Made by a program: the position numbers and the translations under genes. The notes under the pieces are model-generated. The model was not told the DNA's origin. It made no database searches and worked only from the letters and a program-made list of their open reading frames with translations. Positions 43,342 through 50,822 of a stretch of DNA of 51,519 bases are shown here, piece after piece. The stretch covers positions 1 through 51,519 of the forward strand of contig CAMKDG010000008.1 in the NCBI GenBank assembly GCA_946411205.1. Reading direction: 5' to 3'. The first letter of the stretch is position 1; the number at the start of each line of letters is the position of its first letter. This DNA is from an uncultured Desulfotomaculum sp. Its GTDB lineage: Bacteria > Bacillota > Desulfotomaculia > Desulfotomaculales > Desulfotomaculaceae.

Positions 43342-44609
43342 TTGACCAAGGGTTATGATGTGATTATTGTCGGTGGTGGGCCGGCGGGCATGATGGCGGC
43401 AGCTCGGGCAGCAGAAGTAGGTGCCAAGGTACTGTTGGTAGAAAAAAACGAGGTCTTAGGCAGAAAGATGCTCATTACCGGTGGCGGGCGCTGTAATGTA
43501 ACCAACAATGCCAATCTTGAAGAAACCATTGCTAACATACCTGGCAATGGCAAATTTGTTTATAGCGCGCTGCATCGATTTTCCGGGCAGGATGTACGCT
43601 CCTTACTAAAGCAATTGGGGCTACGAACAAAGGTAGAGGAACAAGGACGGGTTTTTCCGGCCAGTGATCAAGCGGCAGATGTGGTGAATACGCTTATTAA
43701 ATATCTGCAGCAGCAAGGAGTAACCCTGCGTTATCAAACTTTGGTGGACGCATTGCAGATTGAGCAGGGGGGTTGCCAAGGTGTTTGGGGGATCAATTTT
43801 TACCGGCTAAAGCTGTGATTATAGCCACTGGGGGTCTTTCCTACCCGAAAACCGGCAGTACCGGGGAAGGACATAAACTGGCTAAAACGGTTGGACATAC
43901 CATTACCCCACTGTATCCCTCGGCAGTTGCCATTACCTGCAATGATCCTTGGATTGTGCAAAGGGAAGTACAAGGTGTTTCGTTGTCCCAGGTCACTATT
44001 ACCCTTTATCGTGAAAACGGCAAAGTACTGGCCTCCGAGGCAGGAGATGTCATCATCACCCACTGGGGCTTGTCTGGTCCCGGAGCGTTGCGAGTGGGGC
44101 GGCTGGTGGCCTTAGCCTGTGCCAAAGGACAGGGACCACTGAGGGGAGAAATAGATTTATTTCCCGGGCATACCTGGCAAAGCCTGGAGGAGTTAATCAG
44201 AGAAAAGGCTGCCCCAGGCAGTAAGCGTACGCTGAAAAATATTCTATCCACCATTTTGCCGGAGCGATTGGGTAAAGTTCTCATTACCTTAGCCCAACTT
44301 AATGCCGAATGCCCCTTTGAGAGACTTACTGGATCTTCTCTGGAGTTCCTTGTCCGCCAGATGAAGGCACTGCCCCTTAGGGTTACCGGAACGAGACCTC
44401 TGGCAGAGGCTACGGTAACCGCTGGTGGGGTGCATATCAAGGAAATTAACCCCCGCACCATGGCCTCAAAGCTTATCCAAGGGTTGTTCTTTGCCGGGGA
44501 AATTATCGATGTGGATGCCCATACCGGGGGGTTTAATATGCAAGTGGCCTTTAGCACCGGGTATGTGGCAGGGGAGGCAGCGGCTTCTTTGGCCTGCCGG
44601 AAAGTATAA
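43342..44609 (+). pseudogene. HI0933/BaiN-family flavoprotein gene with a single frameshift
   Basis: Two overlapping frames (43342-43818 and 43773-44609) together encode one NAD(P)/FAD-dependent oxidoreductase of the HI0933/YhiN family, about 422 residues. The first half has the FAD motif VIIVGGGPAGMMAAARAAEVG and ITGGGRCNVTN. The second half has VIIATGGLSYPKTGSTGEG and the C-terminal GLFFAGEIIDVDAHTGGFNMQVAFSTGYVAG. Adding one G to the G5 run at 43787-43791 restores a continuous frame (GCQGVWGDQFLPAKAVII). Everything else is intact, so this is either a sequencing error in a homopolymer or a very recent mutation. The start is TTG 43342, with TAGGAG upstream. Family enzymes reduce various organic substrates; the role here is unknown. 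Confidence 0.85.
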
Positions 44610-44631
44610 AACTTTCCGACCTGGATAAGGG

Positions 44632-44675
44632 CAAACTAAACTGCCACCTGCGTCTAAGACTTGGCGTACGCTATA
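44632..44675 (+). repeat. Copy 5 of the GTCTAA-GACTT intergenic element (degenerate)
   Basis: GCAAACTAAACTGCC followed by GCGTCTAAGACTTGGCGTACGC aligns with the copy at 19556 (GCAAAACTAAGG, then ACGTCTAAGACGTAGCGTAAG). A stretch like the right end of intact copies (GCTACGTTTTTCTAAG) occurs at 44712-44727. Confidence 0.5.
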
Positions 44676-44740
44676 GGGCAAGGGCATAGCCTAAAGGTCA
44701 CAGGCAAGCAAGCTACGTTTTTCTAAGCTAAGGAAGGCAC

Positions 44741-44769
44741 TTGACGAATGAAAGTTCTTAGTGTAAATT
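44741..44769 (+). promoter_or_regulatory. SigA-type promoter of the methionine operon
   Basis: TTGACG (44741-44746) and TAAATT (44764-44769) are 17 bases apart, about 24 bases ahead of the riboswitch aptamer. Confidence 0.7.
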
Positions 44770-44793
44770 ACCATTAATATAAAATGTAGCGAT

Positions 44794-44957
44794 CTTATCT
44801 AGAGTGGTGGAGGGACTGGCCCTATGAAGCCCGGCAACCGGCCATAATACTGGCGACGGTGCCAACTCCTGCGGAACCAGAAAAGGTTCTGAGAGATGAG
44901 GGTGCTGAGGTTTAATGTGTATTAATACCGAAAACACCCTAATTGGGTGTTTTTTTG
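44794..44957 (+). ncRNA. SAM-I (S-box) riboswitch with terminator
   Basis: The leader contains the S-box core: CTTATC-AGAG-GGTGGAGGGACTGGCCC, ATGAAGCCCGGCAACCGG, then GGTGCCAACTCCTGCGGAACCAGAAAAGG, closed by AGATGAG pairing with CTTATCT. The expression platform is an intrinsic terminator, AACACCC / GGGTGTT followed by seven or more T (about 44932-44957). High S-adenosylmethionine would favour termination ahead of the methionine synthase operon. Confidence 0.95.
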
Positions 44958-44988
44958 TACTATTTTCTACTTTATAAGGGGTGAGGTA

Positions 44989-45648
44989 TTGCTCTTTGCC
45001 GAAATATCGGTTGCCATCGATCCACAGCAAGTGTTGAGATATATGGGACAACCGGTCAATAAACAGAGCCAGGAATTGTTACAACACATCGAAAACATGG
45101 TACATGAGACTAAGCATTTGCTTTATCCCCGGGCTGTTTGCAGGGACTATGTTATTACCCCACAGCTTTTTTTAACACCTTCTATCAATAGCTTGCTGCA
45201 TTGTTGTAAAACTGCAAGCGTAATAGCCGTAACGGTTGGCAAGGCTATAGAGGATGAAGTCGACCGTCTTTTTCAGGTAAAAGAACTCACCGCTGGCTTA
45301 GCCACCGATGCCCTGGGCACTGTTGCGGTGGAGGAAGCTGCCCAGTGGGTTGTGGCAGGGAAGACTAGACAGCAGCGGTTGAGAGGACTTTATGCCACTG
45401 CTAAAATCGGTCCCGGTTACCCTGGGGTGGAACTTTTGCAGACTTCCCGGTTTTTAACCTGGGCTGGGGCTGAGCAGATTGGCCTCACTTGCGATGAATA
45501 TGGTCAGATGCACCCCAAAAAATCTTTGGTTTTCCTGGTGGGTTGGAGCCATCAGCCAACGGTGGACGGTCATAAATGCAATCACTGTCATCATCATAGC
45601 TGTTATTTCCGCCAAGCTCCCCTAGAAGATTACCTTGACATTGAATGA
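44989..45648 (+). CDS. Stand-alone methionine synthase activation-domain protein
   Basis: A 219-residue protein matching the C-terminal SAM-binding activation domain of cobalamin-dependent methionine synthase. In reactivation, this domain helps re-methylate oxidised cob(II)alamin with SAM and an electron. Visible elements include RGLYATAKIGPGYPGVEL and the SLVFLVGW region, plus a cysteine/histidine-rich tail (CNHCHHHSCYFR) that could bind metal. I chose TTG 44989, just after GGGGTGAGG; the frame extends upstream only into the riboswitch terminator. It directly precedes metH, whose product lacks this domain, so it plausibly works in trans. The operon is under SAM riboswitch control. Confidence 0.88.
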   Translation: MLFAEISVAIDPQQVLRYMGQPVNKQSQELLQHIENMVHETKHLLYPRAVCRDYVITPQLFLTPSINSLLHCCKTASVIAVTVGKAIEDEVDRLFQVKELTAGLATDALGTVAVEEAAQWVVAGKTRQQRLRGLYATAKIGPGYPGVELLQTSRFLTWAGAEQIGLTCDEYGQMHPKKSLVFLVGWSHQPTVDGHKCNHCHHHSCYFRQAPLEDYLDIE

Positions 45649-45681
45649 GTGAAGAATATTTTCATGAAAAGGAGAGGGTCC

Positions 45682-48084
45682 GTGTTGTCCTTTCAGGATA
45701 GAGTAAAAAAAGAAATCCTAGTCATTGATGGAGCTATGGGTACCTTGTTGCAGCAAAGGGGATTACCTTCCGGGTGGTGCCCCGATGAGTGGAACGTCAG
45801 TCATCCGGAAGTCATTCAAGAAGTACATAGGCTTTACTTAGAGGCAGGGGCAGATATTATTACCACCAACACCTTTGGAGCTATCCGCAGTAAACTGGCC
45901 GACTACGGTCTAGAGGACCGGGTTAAGGAGTTAAACCAGGCCGCTGTAACCCTGGCTAAAGAAGTGGCCAAGCCTTATGGAGCCTTGGTTGCTGGCTCTA
46001 TAGGACCGTTAGGTAAATTCCTCCAGCCGTTGGGTGAGATATCCTTTGACGAGGCCTATCAGCAATTCCTGGAACAGTGTCGGGCTATGGTGGAGGCCGG
46101 GGTAGATTTAATTCTTTTTGAAACCTTTGGTGATATCGGAGAAATGCGGGCTGCTTTAATTGCTGCAGCGGATGCAGGTAATGTACCGGTGGTGGCCAGT
46201 TTTACCTTTGATGAATCGGGCCGCACCTTTACGGGAACCGATCCGGAAACAGCTGCTGTGGTGGTGGAACGGCTGGGGGTATCCGCCATTGGGGTTAATT
46301 GCTCGGTGGGTCCCCGGCAGCTGGCGGATGTGGTGCAACGGTTAACCCAGAGTACCAACCTACCTATTTTGGTTTCCCCCAATGCGGGCATGCCTGAGAT
46401 GATAGAGGGACAGACCGTTTTCCGGGAAACACCGGAACTGATGGCCGACTATGCAATACGCTTTGTAGAATACGGAGCATCCATTCTCGGGGGGTGTTGC
46501 GGCACCACCCCGCTACATATTAACGCTATTCGGCAAGGTGTCAAAGAATTAACGTTAAAACCTAGGCATAAACTCTTTGGTCTGCGAGTGGCCAGTCGGG
46601 TAAAAACCGCCACCATAGATCCAAAGGGTATGCCCATTGCCATTGGGGAACGTTTGAATCCTACGGGTAAAAAGGCTTTGCAGGCAGAAATCCGGGAGGG
46701 GAAAACAGAAATCACCCGCCGGGATGCTCTGGCCCAGGTGGCTGCCGGGGCTGCCATTTTAGATGTCAACGTGGGTGTCGGCGGGGTGGATCAAGTGACC
46801 GCCATGGAGCGGGCTGTCAATGCTGTGCAGGTGTTGGTGGATGCACCCCTCTGTATTGATAGCACTGATCCTCAAGTTATTGAACAGGCTTTGAAAAATT
46901 ATCATGGCAAAGCTCTGATCAATTCAGTGAACGGGGAAGAAAAAAGCCTAGCCACGATTCTGCCGCTGGCAAAGCGTTACGGTGCAGCACTCATTGGCTT
47001 AACCTTGGATGACCAGGGAATTCCCGCCACGGCCAAGGAACGATTAGCGGTGGCCCGCAAATTGATGCAGCGGGTGGAGGAACTGGGCATTCCCAAGCAA
47101 GACTTAATGATTGATACTTTGGTACTGACTGTCAGTGCTCAACCGGAAGGGGTACCGGAAACCTTAAATGCTATCCGGTACATTAAAAAGGATTTAGGCC
47201 TTACCACCAGCCTGGGGGTAAGTAACGTTTCCTTTGGTCTACCGAATCGGGGGCTGATCAATACCGCCTTTTTTTCCATGGCGCTGGCAGCGGGACTGGA
47301 TGCCGCTATTTTAAATCCCCAGGATCAACGGATGATGGAAACCTTGCGGGCGGCTGCAGTGCTCACCGGCCGGGATGTACGGGCGGAACAATATATTGCT
47401 CGGGAGCAGGCCGCCCAGGGGGGGAATCAACTCTCAGCAGCACCAGAGCCAGTGGCTAGCACTCCTTTGGAAGTGTTATACCAGGCGGTGCTGTCCGGGG
47501 ATAAGGATAACGTGGTGGATCATATTAATAAAGCGATAGACAGTGGCCTAAGCCCGATGGAACTGTTGGATAAAGCCCTTATCCCAGGAATAGAAGAAGT
47601 GGGGCGGCGGTACGGAGCAGGGATCTATTTTTTACCACAGTTGATGATGGCTGGGGAAACCATGACGAAAAGCTTTGAGCGGTTGAAGCCCGAGTTGGCC
47701 AAAGGCCCTTCCAGGAAGCTGGGGACAGTGATCTTGGCCACGGTTAAAGGGGATATTCACGATATTGGTAAGAACATTCTGTCAGTCATGCTGGCCAACC
47801 ACGGTTTTGAGGTTATTGATCTGGGTAAAAATGTAGACAACCAGGAGATCCTGCAAGCTGCCAGAGCGCATCAAGCAGATATTATTGCCCTCAGTGCCTT
47901 GATGACCACCACCATGGTACATATGCCCGATTGTATCGCCAAAGTGAAGGAGGCAGGTTTACCTTGTAAAGTTATGGTGGGTGGTGCAGCGGTGACTGAC
48001 CAGTATGCCCGGGAAATTGGTGCAGACGGGTATGCCTTTGATGCGGTAGAAGCTGTGGGTTTAGCTAAAAAATTGGTATGCTAG
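45682..48084 (+). CDS. metH: Cobalamin-dependent methionine synthase lacking the activation domain
   Basis: An 800-residue enzyme that transfers the methyl group of methyl-tetrahydrofolate through cobalamin to homocysteine. Domains: homocysteine/zinc domain (about 1-300; Zn ligands Cys207 in GVNCSVGP and Cys272/Cys273 in GGCCGTTP), pterin-binding domain (about 315-570), helical cap (about 590-675) and B12-binding domain with KGDIHDIGKN (His693 is the lower cobalt ligand). The C-terminal reactivation domain of E. coli MetH is absent, as in many Clostridia, and is encoded by the gene upstream. I chose GTG 45682 after AAGGAG (7-base gap); earlier in-frame GTG 45649 and ATG 45664 lack good ribosome sites. 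Confidence 0.94.
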   Translation: MLSFQDRVKKEILVIDGAMGTLLQQRGLPSGWCPDEWNVSHPEVIQEVHRLYLEAGADIITTNTFGAIRSKLADYGLEDRVKELNQAAVTLAKEVAKPYGALVAGSIGPLGKFLQPLGEISFDEAYQQFLEQCRAMVEAGVDLILFETFGDIGEMRAALIAAADAGNVPVVASFTFDESGRTFTGTDPETAAVVVERLGVSAIGVNCSVGPRQLADVVQRLTQSTNLPILVSPNAGMPEMIEGQTVFRETPELMADYAIRFVEYGASILGGCCGTTPLHINAIRQGVKELTLKPRHKLFGLRVASRVKTATIDPKGMPIAIGERLNPTGKKALQAEIREGKTEITRRDALAQVAAGAAILDVNVGVGGVDQVTAMERAVNAVQVLVDAPLCIDSTDPQVIEQALKNYHGKALINSVNGEEKSLATILPLAKRYGAALIGLTLDDQGIPATAKERLAVARKLMQRVEELGIPKQDLMIDTLVLTVSAQPEGVPETLNAIRYIKKDLGLTTSLGVSNVSFGLPNRGLINTAFFSMALAAGLDAAILNPQDQRMMETLRAAAVLTGRDVRAEQYIAREQAAQGGNQLSAAPEPVASTPLEVLYQAVLSGDKDNVVDHINKAIDSGLSPMELLDKALIPGIEEVGRRYGAGIYFLPQLMMAGETMTKSFERLKPELAKGPSRKLGTVILATVKGDIHDIGKNILSVMLANHGFEVIDLGKNVDNQEILQAARAHQADIIALSALMTTTMVHMPDCIAKVKEAGLPCKVMVGGAAVTDQYAREIGADGYAFDAVEAVGLAKKLVC

Positions 48085-48104
48085 ATTAACGGAGCTGATG
48101 CAAG

Positions 48105-49727
48105 TTGCACAAAGATATAGTAAAAATCTCCTTTCATCCAGGAGGGCAAAATATCGAGGTCTCAGTTGGCACCACCATCTTGGAAGCAGCCAGATTGGCT
48201 GGTGTGAACATGGCGGCTCCCTGTGGAGGAACGGGTCGCTGCGGCAGGTGTTTGGTCAAAATTTTTTCTACCCAAAGGGAAGGATGGCTTTTAGCCTGCA
48301 AAACAGTTGTTACAGATGATCTTAGCGTGGAGCTAGCAACCCAGCCGCCGGTTATTCTGGAAACGGGTGAGACAACTGCTGTCACATTGGATCCAGCTAT
48401 ACAACGGGGTGACAAGGGTGAGCTTTATCATCAGAAAGGCTTTCCCCTGTTGCCATCGGCCAATCAGGGAGAGGAAGTCCTGGGACTAGCCATCGATATC
48501 GGAACCACTACTTTGGTGGCGTATCTATATAACTTACTGGATGGCAGTTTGTTGGCGGTTAACTCGGTGGTTAACGGCCAACAAATCTTTGGGGCGGATG
48601 TTATCTCCCGTTTGGGTTATGCCTTGCAAGGGCAGGAAAACTACCAGAAGTTGCGCCAGAGGCTTTTGGATAGCCTCAACGGTTTAATTGAACGCTGCTG
48701 TCAGTCTGTAGGGATAACTACTGAGTGGGTTAGGGAACTGGTGGTAGTTGGCAATACACCCATTATGCATTTCTTTTTAAACTTACCGGTGCAGGGGTTG
48801 GCAGTTGCTCCTTTCGAACCCTATCAAAAGGGTCCCTTTTACCGGACTGCTGCTGAACTTGAAGTAACCACAGTCCCCCAAGCAATTTGCTATGTGCCCC
48901 CCTTTATCGGAGGTTTTGTGGGGTCCGATGCCCTAGCAGCGGCGTTAGCGCAAAAGTTTGGCCGTGAAGTCACGGAGAGAATGCTAGTGGATATCGGCAC
49001 TAACGGTGAAATATTGCTGCAGGTTGGAGACTACCTGCTGGCGGCTTCGGTGCCAGCAGGCCCTGCCCTGGAAGGAGCGGGCATTGAATGCGGTATGGTG
49101 GCATCAGTGGGAGCGATTAGCAGGGTTACCCTGGATTACGATGTTCAGGTGGAAGTTATTGGCGGAGGAAGGGCAACAGGAATTTGCGGCTCAGGCCTGA
49201 TAGATGCCATCGCGGAGATGCTTCGCTTAGGTTTAATTGACAGCAGTGGTAAGTTACTCCCTCCTTCCCAGGTGCCTCCGATCGTCAGTTTTAAAATTAA
49301 GCAAAGACTTAAACAAGTTGGAGAAAACCTGAGATTTGTCTTAGCCGAGCAGGTCTACCTTAGCCAAAAGGATATCCGGGCAGTGCAACTGGCCAAAGCG
49401 GCGGTGGCAGGCGGTATCCAGTTAGTAATCGCTGAGACTTCGTTAAGCAACAAGCCCCTGTCAGTACTATTGGCCGGTGGTTTTGGCAGTTATCTTAACC
49501 CAAGCAATGCCTTACGAATTGGTTTATTGGGAACGCAACCCAATATGAATCCTCAACAAGTAGGGAATGCGGCCGGGGCCGGAGCGGTGCTGCTGTTGCT
49601 CTCTTATCCGTCCAGGCAAAGGGCTGAACGGCTTTGCCAACAGTTTATTCATCGAGAATTAGCTGCTGAAGCTAATTTTCAAACCTTTTTTTTGGAACAA
49701 ATGGCTTTTCCCACCGAGGAATGGTGA
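48105..49727 (+). CDS. ASKHA-domain ferredoxin, corrinoid reductive activator (RACo-like)
   Basis: A 540-residue protein with an N-terminal [2Fe-2S] ferredoxin domain (Cys40, Cys46, Cys49, Cys65 in PCGGTGRCGRC and LLACKT) and a large ASKHA-type ATPase domain with GLAIDIGTTTLVAYL, DIGTNGEI and LAGGFGSYL. Related proteins (RACo, RamA-like activators) use ATP to drive low-potential reduction of inactive Co(II) corrinoid proteins. Its place 20 bases after metH suggests that MetH cobalamin is its target, although it could also serve methyltransferase corrinoid proteins elsewhere. The start is TTG 48105 after CGGAGCTG. Confidence 0.9.
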   Translation: MHKDIVKISFHPGGQNIEVSVGTTILEAARLAGVNMAAPCGGTGRCGRCLVKIFSTQREGWLLACKTVVTDDLSVELATQPPVILETGETTAVTLDPAIQRGDKGELYHQKGFPLLPSANQGEEVLGLAIDIGTTTLVAYLYNLLDGSLLAVNSVVNGQQIFGADVISRLGYALQGQENYQKLRQRLLDSLNGLIERCCQSVGITTEWVRELVVVGNTPIMHFFLNLPVQGLAVAPFEPYQKGPFYRTAAELEVTTVPQAICYVPPFIGGFVGSDALAAALAQKFGREVTERMLVDIGTNGEILLQVGDYLLAASVPAGPALEGAGIECGMVASVGAISRVTLDYDVQVEVIGGGRATGICGSGLIDAIAEMLRLGLIDSSGKLLPPSQVPPIVSFKIKQRLKQVGENLRFVLAEQVYLSQKDIRAVQLAKAAVAGGIQLVIAETSLSNKPLSVLLAGGFGSYLNPSNALRIGLLGTQPNMNPQQVGNAAGAGAVLLLLSYPSRQRAERLCQQFIHRELAAEANFQTFFLEQMAFPTEEW

Positions 49728-49806
49728 TAAAAATTTAAAAAAAGAAAATAAAGGAAAGGTTTTTTTCGTTGGTTTTGGGCAACATAGTACGGGAGGTGTT
49801 ACAAAC

Positions 49807-49944
49807 ATGGCTAAAGAGAAACGTACCACTAAGGTTCAAGAAGAAACGGAACAGATTACTTCCAGTTGTTCCAGCGAGTGCCCTAACAGTTGCAGCTCAT
49901 CTTCCGACAGTTGTGGAAGCCTTTCCTCCGATTGCCACGAGTAA
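49807..49944 (+). CDS. 45-residue Cys/Ser-rich peptide, function unknown
   Basis: A small frame with an excellent ribosome site (GGGAGGTG at 49790-49797) and ATG 49807. The N-terminal half is charged (MAKEKRTTKVQEETEQ). The C-terminal half is almost only Ser, Cys and Asp, with five cysteines: SSCSSECPNSC, SDSC, SSDCHE. It ends ten bases before a strong terminator and follows the corrinoid activator gene by about 80 bases. It is not the SCIFF ranthipeptide precursor, which has a different cysteine pattern. It may bind metal or be a modified peptide, but no maturase is adjacent. Confidence 0.7.
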   Translation: MAKEKRTTKVQEETEQITSSCSSECPNSCSSSSDSCGSLSSDCHE

Positions 49945-49953
49945 CACTTTTTT

Positions 49954-49987
49954 GAAAGAGCGGGTTAACCGCTCTTTCTTTTTTCAT
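49954..49987 (+). terminator. Terminator after the Cys/Ser-rich peptide gene
   Basis: GAAAGAGCGG (49954-49963) pairs with CCGCTCTTTC around GTTAA, followed by a run of T. Probable end of the methionine operon transcript. Confidence 0.88.
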
Positions 49988-50021
49988 TTCCAGAAGGATA
50001 AAGCTTCTATATAAAAATCTA

Positions 50022-50076
50022 AGAAAAATTTGTCTGCCACTGCTGTCTAAAGACTGGGTGGCAGACAAATTTTTCT
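50022..50076. repeat. Copy 6 of the GTCTAA-GACTT intergenic element (intact hairpin)
   Basis: AGAAAAATTTGTCTGCCAC (50022-50040) pairs perfectly over 19 bases with GTGGCAGACAAATTTTTCT (50058-50076). The loop TGCTGTCTAAAGACTGG carries the shared core. Compared with the copy at 36323 the arms differ in sequence but remain fully paired. Confidence 0.8.
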
Positions 50077-50121
50077 GATGCTATAATCTATCTAATAGTT
50101 GCCAAAAATGGAGGAGCTACC

Positions 50122-50337
50122 ATGAGTGTTAAATTATTTATCAAGACCAAGATCACCCAGGGCTTAGATAAAGATATTGTTAAAGTAACTTGGGGTGCAG
50201 TTAACAATGCCGGGCGGGTCTTTTATTCGAATACGGAAGTTATGAGTGTGGAGGACTTTGTAATATTTCAAGAGTTATTTGCCACGGTGGGTTTAGATGA
50301 TGAAAAAAGGATTGATACTGGAAGGAATCACTATTAG
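50122..50337 (+). CDS. Small hypothetical protein
   Basis: A 71-residue soluble protein starting MSVKLFIKTKITQG, with ATG 50122 after GGAGGAGC. The sequence alternates hydrophobic and polar residues in a beta-rich pattern (VKVTWGAVNNAGRVFYSN) and then has a helical part (VEDFVIFQELFATVG). I do not recognise a family. It may be co-expressed with the ferredoxin downstream, although that gene has its own promoter. Confidence 0.55.
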   Translation: MSVKLFIKTKITQGLDKDIVKVTWGAVNNAGRVFYSNTEVMSVEDFVIFQELFATVGLDDEKRIDTGRNHY

Positions 50338-50367
50338 AAAGAAAATATTTGGAACTGCAATTTGTTG

Positions 50368-50396
50368 TTGACCTGTGCTAAATATGTGGATAAAAT
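50368..50396 (+). promoter_or_regulatory. SigA-type promoter of the ferredoxin gene
   Basis: TTGACC (50368-50373) and TAAAAT (50391-50396) have a 17-base spacer and lie about 70 bases before the ferredoxin start. Confidence 0.7.
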
Positions 50397-50467
50397 TACC
50401 TAAAAACGGGCATAATTCCCGATATTGGTAGCCAACTAGGGTTGCTAAACGAAATGGAGGTGTTACC

Positions 50468-50656
50468 ATGAAAGCAGTGGTAGACCAGGACCTTTGCATT
50501 AGCTGCGGTGCCTGTATTGATGTCTGTCCGGAAGTTTTTGAATGGAATGATGAGGAAAAGGCCCACGCTATTGCAGAAGAGGTACCCGATGGGCAAGAAG
50601 ATCAAGCTAAAGAAGCAGCGGACAGCTGCCCCACCGAAGCTATCAAAGTAAGTTAA
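50468..50656 (+). CDS. Single-cluster [4Fe-4S] ferredoxin
   Basis: A 62-residue acidic ferredoxin with one [4Fe-4S] cluster: CISCGACIDVCP provides three or four cysteines and SCPTEAI supplies the last ligand, as in Thermotoga/Desulfovibrio-type ferredoxins. Its high Glu/Asp content is usual for such electron carriers. ATG 50468 follows AATGGAGGTG. It could donate electrons to low-potential reactions such as the hydrogenase or corrinoid activation, but nothing in the sequence fixes the partner. A strong terminator follows. Confidence 0.94.
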   Translation: MKAVVDQDLCISCGACIDVCPEVFEWNDEEKAHAIAEEVPDGQEDQAKEAADSCPTEAIKVS

Positions 50657-50663
50657 TGAGGAA

Positions 50664-50690
50664 GGCCGCCCTATCTGGCGGCCATTTTTC
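50664..50690 (+). terminator. Terminator of the ferredoxin gene
   Basis: GGCCGCC (50664-50670) and GGCGGCC (50677-50683) enclose CTATCT and are followed by ATTTTT. Confidence 0.88.
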
Positions 50691-50822
50691 GTTTTAAGAG
50701 TCCCTTCCCAAATGGTTTTTTCTGGACGGGGCAGGTAAAAGTCCTTAAAGTGGCGAATACTGGTGGGATGCATACAATTGGGGTCCTTTGGAAAAGATAT
50801 ACAGTTGCAGGGGTGAAATCCA

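Noticed and set aside
44006..44557. 183-codon minus-strand ORF within the flavoprotein gene
   Set aside because: Antisense shadow of conserved HI0933-family coding sequence.
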